The notes under the pieces are model-generated. The model did no database searches and had not been told where the DNA came from. It saw only the letters and a program-made list of their open reading frames with translations. This document shows, one piece after another, positions 23,583-27,556 of a stretch of DNA of 27,556 nucleotides (within the stretch, counting starts at the first letter, position 1; every line of letters begins with the position of its first letter). Where the stretch lies: the NCBI GenBank assembly GCA_038240015.1, contig JBBSEF010000040.1:1-27556 (forward strand), read 5' to 3'. The stretch is from CAHJXF01 sp038240015. Its GTDB lineage: Bacteria; Pseudomonadota; Gammaproteobacteria; Burkholderiales; Burkholderiaceae_D. The position numbers and the translations under genes are program-made.

Positions 23583-26198
23583 AACTACGAAGTGCTGTTT
23601 CACGAGTCGCCCAACGCGTACTTCGTTACGTCACCGGCCTACGAAATCCTCGACATGAATGAGGCCTTCCTCCGCATGGCCGGACGATCGCGCGAAGAAC
23701 TGCTGGGGATGAATGTGTTCGACGCATTCCCTGCCGATCCGGACGGCGCCAACCCCGGTCAGACCCAGGCAGTCAAGGACTCGATCGACCGCGTATTCGC
23801 GAGCGGCAAGCCGGATGTACTTGCCGTGGTCCGCTATTCGGTTCCGATCACGACCGTCGAGGGCGCAGGTTTTCGGGATGCCTACTGGAGCGCATCGCAC
23901 CACCCGCTTCTCGACGAAAAGGGACGCGTCGTACACGCATTCCAGCACGCGCAAAACGTCACCGACCTCCGCAATAGCGTCGCACAGGGGATGCCGGAGT
24001 TCGATCGTAAGGGGGGCGATGCACTGATCGACACTCCACAAGGCGATGATCAAGAACACTTGCGCGCCGGTGTACTGCGTCGCGCCGAACTGGTTCAGAG
24101 TGCCAACCGCATGCTCGACATCGATCGGCAGCGCCTCATGCGCCTGTTCGATCAGTCGCTGTCGTTCACCGTCTTCATGCGCGAACCCGAGCACGTGGTC
24201 GAACTCGCAAACCCCGCGTATCTGCGCCTGGTCGGGGAAACCGATTTGAGAGAGCGACGTTACAACGAAGCCCATCGCATCGATCCTCCCGTGCCGATCA
24301 AATTGCTCGACTCGGTCTATCAGACCGGAGCGCCGATCGTGGAGCACGGTCTTGCGCTGCGCGTACCCGAAGGCGATGGCGATGGCACCCGGGTGGTCTA
24401 TGTCGACGTCGTGATCCAGCAGATCGTCGATGGCAAGGGCAAGGTCGTCGGCGTGTTCATGCAGGGCAATGATGTGACGACCATCAAGGCAGCCGAAGAC
24501 GAGTTGCATCTCTATCGGACCGGACTCGAGGAACTCGTCATCGCGCGCACGCGCGCTCTGGAAAAAAGCGAAGAGGAACGGCGCAATGCGGAAGCCGCGC
24601 TGCATCGCGCGCAACGGCTCGAAGCAGTCGGCAAGCTCACCGGCGGAGTGGCGCACGACTTCAATAACGTGCTGCAAATCGTTCGCGGCAACTTGCAACT
24701 GATGCAGAGGAAATTCGAGCCCGACACCGAACCGGCCGCGCGCATCGAGGCCGCGCTCGACGGTGTCGAGCGCGGGGCCAAGCTCGCCGCGCAGTTGCTT
24801 GCCTTCGGTCGTCGCCAGCCGCTCGATCCGATCGTCGTCGACCTCGAAGCGATCCTGCGCCGCATGGACGATCTCCTGCATCGGGCGCTGGGAGAATCGA
24901 TTGCGATCGACACGCAGGTCATCGCCGGGCTTTGGCATGCGCTGGTGGACGTGCCGCGTCTGGAGAACGTGATTCTCAACATCGCGATCAACTCGCGCGA
25001 TGCGATGGACCACACCGGAAAGCTGACGATGCGACTCGGCCACGCGACGCTCGATGAAACCGGTGCGGCACAACGCGAGGGATTGCGCGCGGGTGAATAC
25101 GTGACGCTCGCGATCTCGGACACCGGACACGGCATGAGCGCCGAAGTGCAGCGCCGCGCGTTCGAGCCTTTCTTCACCACCAAGGCCGAGGGCGAAGGCA
25201 CCGGCCTCGGGCTGTCGATGGTGCATGGCTTCGTCAAGCAGAGCGGCGGCGACGTGATGCTCGAGAGCGAGGAAGGCAAGGGCACCACCATCACCCTGTT
25301 TCTGCCGCGCAGTACCGAGCCCATCAGTACCGTCGCCATCGCCGCTATCGACGAGACCGCGGCGGGCGAAGGCGAAACCATCCTGGTGGTCGAGGACGAC
25401 GACGCGGTGCGCGCGACGGTCGTCGATACGCTGACCGAACTCGGCTATCGCGTGTTGCGCGCGTCCGATGGCGAGAGCGCGTTGACGATCATCAGAAGCG
25501 GCGTGCCGATCGATCTCCTGTTCACCGACGTGGTCATGCCGGGTCCTGTGCCCAGCACCGAGATGGTCCGGCTGGCGCGCGAAATCCTGCCGGGCATGCA
25601 CGTGCTTCACACGTCGGGCTTCACGAGAAATGCGATCGTGCATGGCGATCGTCTCGACGCGGGAGTGAATCTCTTGAGCAAGCCATACCGACGCGAAGAG
25701 CTGGCGAGCAAGCTTCGCCACTTGCTCGGCGACCAGACCTCCGCGTCGAATCCGATTCCCGCCACGGCTCCGTCGGCGTCACCGCGCAGAGAAAATGCCG
25801 CGACCGTGGCTCCGGCGGCCGATGCGCCCGAGCCTCTGGCTCCTCGCCGCCGCGTGCTGCTGGTCGAAGACAATCCGGAAGTACGCGAGACCACCGTCGA
25901 ATTCATCGACGAGCTCGGCTACGACGTGATCGCGGTCGAAAGCGCCGAAGCAGCACTCGCGGCGCTGGAGGCCGATCGCTACGACGTGGTGTTCACCGAC
26001 ATCAGCCTACCCGGCATGTCCGGTGTCACCTTGTTGAAGCGCGTGCGCGCAACCCGCCCGCAGCAGCGCTTCGTGATCGCGTCGGGATACGGATCCGATT
26101 TCGGCAAGCACAACTTCGGCGAAGACGTAGGCCTGCTCGCGAAGCCCTATGACCTGAGCACGCTCGACGGCGTGTTGCGTCGCGTGCTGGGCAATTGA
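23568..26198 (+). CDS. Soluble hybrid sensor histidine kinase, two PAS and two receiver domains
   Basis: Cytoplasmic multi-step phosphorelay protein of 876 residues with no transmembrane segment. Domains in order: PAS 1 (about 5-135, ILDMNEAFLRMAGRSREELL), PAS 2 (about 190-310), a coiled coil (about 310-352), HisKA with GGVAHDFNNVLQ (phospho-acceptor His363), HATPase with N-box NIAINSRDAM, G1 SDTGHGM (Asp518), FEPFFTTK and G2 GEGTGLGLS, receiver 1 (about 603-720; DD at 610-611, Asp654, Lys705), a Pro/Ala-rich linker, and receiver 2 (about 761-876; Asp811, Lys859). All catalytic residues are present. There is no DNA-binding output domain and no neighbouring response regulator or Hpt gene, so the output is unknown. 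It lies between proA and hemJ. Confidence 0.95.
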   Translation: MTSTINYEVLFHESPNAYFVTSPAYEILDMNEAFLRMAGRSREELLGMNVFDAFPADPDGANPGQTQAVKDSIDRVFASGKPDVLAVVRYSVPITTVEGAGFRDAYWSASHHPLLDEKGRVVHAFQHAQNVTDLRNSVAQGMPEFDRKGGDALIDTPQGDDQEHLRAGVLRRAELVQSANRMLDIDRQRLMRLFDQSLSFTVFMREPEHVVELANPAYLRLVGETDLRERRYNEAHRIDPPVPIKLLDSVYQTGAPIVEHGLALRVPEGDGDGTRVVYVDVVIQQIVDGKGKVVGVFMQGNDVTTIKAAEDELHLYRTGLEELVIARTRALEKSEEERRNAEAALHRAQRLEAVGKLTGGVAHDFNNVLQIVRGNLQLMQRKFEPDTEPAARIEAALDGVERGAKLAAQLLAFGRRQPLDPIVVDLEAILRRMDDLLHRALGESIAIDTQVIAGLWHALVDVPRLENVILNIAINSRDAMDHTGKLTMRLGHATLDETGAAQREGLRAGEYVTLAISDTGHGMSAEVQRRAFEPFFTTKAEGEGTGLGLSMVHGFVKQSGGDVMLESEEGKGTTITLFLPRSTEPISTVAIAAIDETAAGEGETILVVEDDDAVRATVVDTLTELGYRVLRASDGESALTIIRSGVPIDLLFTDVVMPGPVPSTEMVRLAREILPGMHVLHTSGFTRNAIVHGDRLDAGVNLLSKPYRREELASKLRHLLGDQTSASNPIPATAPSASPRRENAATVAPAADAPEPLAPRRRVLLVEDNPEVRETTVEFIDELGYDVIAVESAEAALAALEADRYDVVFTDISLPGMSGVTLLKRVRATRPQQRFVIASGYGSDFGKHNFGEDVGLLAKPYDLSTLDGVLRRVLGN

Positions 26199-26208
26199 TC
26201 ACCGTCCC

Positions 26209-26634
26209 ATGCTCTGGATCAAATCGCTGCACCTCATCTTCGTGATCTCATGGTTCGCCGGTCTGTTCTATCTGCCGCGCATCTTGGTGAATCTCGCGAT
26301 CGAGACGCACGAGGATGCGACCGCTCGCCTCCTGGTGATGGCGCAAAAACTGTTCCGCTTCACGACGCTGCTCGCGATTCCCGCGCTCGTCTTCGGACTC
26401 TGGCTCTTCGTCGGCTATGGCATCGGTCTGCACGGCCCGCACAACGGGTGGATGCACGTCAAGCTCCTGTTCGTGCTGCTGGCGATCGGCTATCACCACG
26501 CGTGCTGGGCCATGCTGAAAAAATTTCAGCGCGGCGCGAACCGGCGGTCGCACAAGTTCTTTCGCGTCTTCAACGAAGTGTCGGTGCTTCTGCTCGCGGT
26601 GATTGTCGTGCTCGTGATCGTCAAACCTTTTTAA
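26209..26634 (+). CDS. hemJ: HemJ-like protoporphyrinogen IX oxidase (CopD/UPF0093 family)
   Basis: Small inner-membrane protein probably oxidising protoporphyrinogen IX to protoporphyrin IX in heme synthesis. Four hydrophobic helices are seen in 141 residues. The start LWIKSLHLIFVISWFAGLFY with its conserved His8, and the later MHVKLLFVLLAIGYHHACW, are the HemJ pattern. The ATG follows the kinase stop by 10 nt. Older annotations call such genes CopD or UPF0093. Its closeness to the kinase could mean co-transcription, but heme genes are not otherwise clustered here. Confidence 0.88.
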   Translation: MLWIKSLHLIFVISWFAGLFYLPRILVNLAIETHEDATARLLVMAQKLFRFTTLLAIPALVFGLWLFVGYGIGLHGPHNGWMHVKLLFVLLAIGYHHACWAMLKKFQRGANRRSHKFFRVFNEVSVLLLAVIVVLVIVKPF

Positions 26635-26647
26635 CGCGAGGCTCCTC

Positions 26648-27286
26648 ATGGATCACGTCGTCGACTACTACTTCGCGCCGCAATCGCCGTTTACTTATCT
26701 CGGCCACCAGCGCTTCGCCGACATCGTCGCGCAAAGCGCTGCGAAGGTCCGCGTCAAGCCGGTCGATATCGCACGCGTGTTCGCGGTCTCGGGCGGTCTG
26801 CCGCTCGCGCAAAGACCGAAGCCGCGGCAGAGTTATCGCCTGATCGAACTCGTGCGCTTTGCAACCGAGCTGAACATGCCGATCAACCTGCATCCGAAGT
26901 TCTTCCCGGTCGCAGGCGACGCATCGGCACGTCGCATCATCGCGGCCGCGGCGTCCCACGATGCCGCGCAGAACGACATGACGGCGTTGCGGCTCGCGGG
27001 CGCAGTCATGCGCGCGGTGTGGGTCGAGGACCGCGACATTGCCGACGAACACACGCTCGATGCGATTGTCTCCGCGTGCGGGCTCGATGCCGCGGCGTTG
27101 CAGAAGGCGAGCGGCGACGCGTCGGTTCAGGCGACCTATGACGACAACACCGAGGAGGCGATCGACGAGGAGGTGTTCGGCTCGCCAACCTATGTGCCGC
27201 GCTTCGGTCCCGCGAAGGATCAGCGCTTCTGGGGGCAGGACCGTCTCGATCTGCTTGCGCGCGCGATGGCGCCTGAACACACATGA
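26648..27286 (+). CDS. 2-hydroxychromene-2-carboxylate isomerase-like protein (DsbA/kappa-GST family)
   Basis: Thioredoxin-fold protein of 212 residues. The N-terminal DYYFAPQSPFTYLGHQRF has the Ser13-Pro pair that replaces the CxxC of DsbA and binds glutathione in HCCA isomerases and kappa-class GSTs. The cis-proline appears in FGSPTYVP (Pro180), and the C-terminal QRFWGQDRLDLLARAM is the family ending. The first strands and the PVDIARVFAVSGG segment fit as well. No other aromatic-ring degradation genes are nearby, so the physiological substrate is open. It lies 13 nt after hemJ. Confidence 0.87.
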   Translation: MDHVVDYYFAPQSPFTYLGHQRFADIVAQSAAKVRVKPVDIARVFAVSGGLPLAQRPKPRQSYRLIELVRFATELNMPINLHPKFFPVAGDASARRIIAAAASHDAAQNDMTALRLAGAVMRAVWVEDRDIADEHTLDAIVSACGLDAAALQKASGDASVQATYDDNTEEAIDEEVFGSPTYVPRFGPAKDQRFWGQDRLDLLARAMAPEHT

Positions 27287-27292
27287 GCACGC

Positions 27293-27556
27293 ATGACCGA
27301 GCTTGACGGGGTTTCATCGACCTCGTCATCGACTGCTTCATCCGACTTGTCGCCGTGCTTCGCACCTTGCCCGCGCGGGCTCGAACAGGTGCTCGTCGAG
27401 GAATTGGGCGAGCTCTCGATCGCGGGCGCGCACACGACCGCCGGCGGGGTTCACTTCGCGGCTTCGTGGGCCGATGTGTATCGGGTGAACCTGCATTCAC
27501 GCATCGCGAGCCGCGTCCTCGTTCGCATTGCGCAAGGCCGCTATGGCAGCGAAGAG
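27293..27556 (+). CDS. rlmL: RlmL-type 23S rRNA (guanine-N2) methyltransferase, 5' end only
   Basis: The frame is open from ATG 27293 to the window edge (88 codons). After a Ser/Thr-rich tail of about 20 residues, CFAPCPRGLEQVLVEEL, then GGVHFAASWADVYRVNLHSR and IASRVLVRIAQ match the N-terminus and THUMP domain of RlmL/RlmKL, which methylates 23S rRNA G2445. The catalytic domain lies outside, so a related THUMP methyltransferase is possible. An ATG at 27283 overlapping the preceding stop leads only to a short dead-end frame. Confidence 0.85.
   Translation, partial: MTELDGVSSTSSSTASSDLSPCFAPCPRGLEQVLVEELGELSIAGAHTTAGGVHFAASWADVYRVNLHSRIASRVLVRIAQGRYGSEE

Noticed and set aside
23631..25721. 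A 696-codon open frame antisense to the histidine kinase
   Set aside because: Its product is His/Arg/Asp-rich without domain motifs, it mirrors the codon bias of the kinase, and the sense protein has every catalytic motif. It is a GC-rich shadow frame.

Overview
The window reads as chromosomal DNA of a GC-rich betaproteobacterium, most likely Burkholderiales-like. This is inferred from the protein sequences and from two gene orders: uvrD / ybgC-tolQRAB-pal-cpoB / tRNA-Lys, and leuS-lptE-holA-proA. Nothing here fixes the genus. Genes are dense, and start/stop overlaps of the ATGA or TGATG type are common.

Layout. (1) 1-990: 3' part of a glycerate 2-kinase (MOFRL family). (2) 1076-1366, minus strand: two tRNA-Lys genes (CTT and TTT anticodons) behind a very good sigma-70 promoter and ahead of a plausible terminator. 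(3) 1425-10531, minus strand: a long co-directional run uvrD > pnuC > nadR-type kinase > ybgC > tolQ > tolR > tolA > tolB > pal > cpoB. It combines a DNA-repair helicase, a nicotinamide riboside uptake/phosphorylation pair and the complete envelope-constricting Tol-Pal system. (4) 10532-10793: divergent intergenic region with a 6-8-6 palindrome, a REP-like double hairpin and a candidate promoter. (5) 10794-15508, plus strand: a complete branched-chain-amino-acid-type ABC importer (livG, livF, livH, livM, binding protein), closed by a clear intrinsic terminator at 15527-15550. (6) 15551-17839: a small accessory islet. It holds the fused, frameshifted remains of a VapBC-type toxin-antitoxin pair, and converging on it an intact Fic-domain protein with an AbiEi-like N-terminal part and repeated operator-like DNA upstream. 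(7) 17840-23547, plus strand: leuS-lptE-holA-proA. (8) 23551-26198: a soluble hybrid histidine kinase (two PAS, HisKA, HATPase, two receiver domains). Its start region is duplicated, creating a six-codon mini-ORF whose stop overlaps the real start codon. (9) 26209-27556: hemJ-like membrane protein, a 2-hydroxychromene-2-carboxylate isomerase-like protein and the 5' end of rlmL.

Most of the window is conserved housekeeping sequence. The most unusual parts are the islet at 15551-17839, the duplicated start of the histidine kinase, and the REP-like element between uvrD and livG. All calls come from reading translated sequence and motifs by eye. No similarity search, structure prediction or promoter scoring was run.
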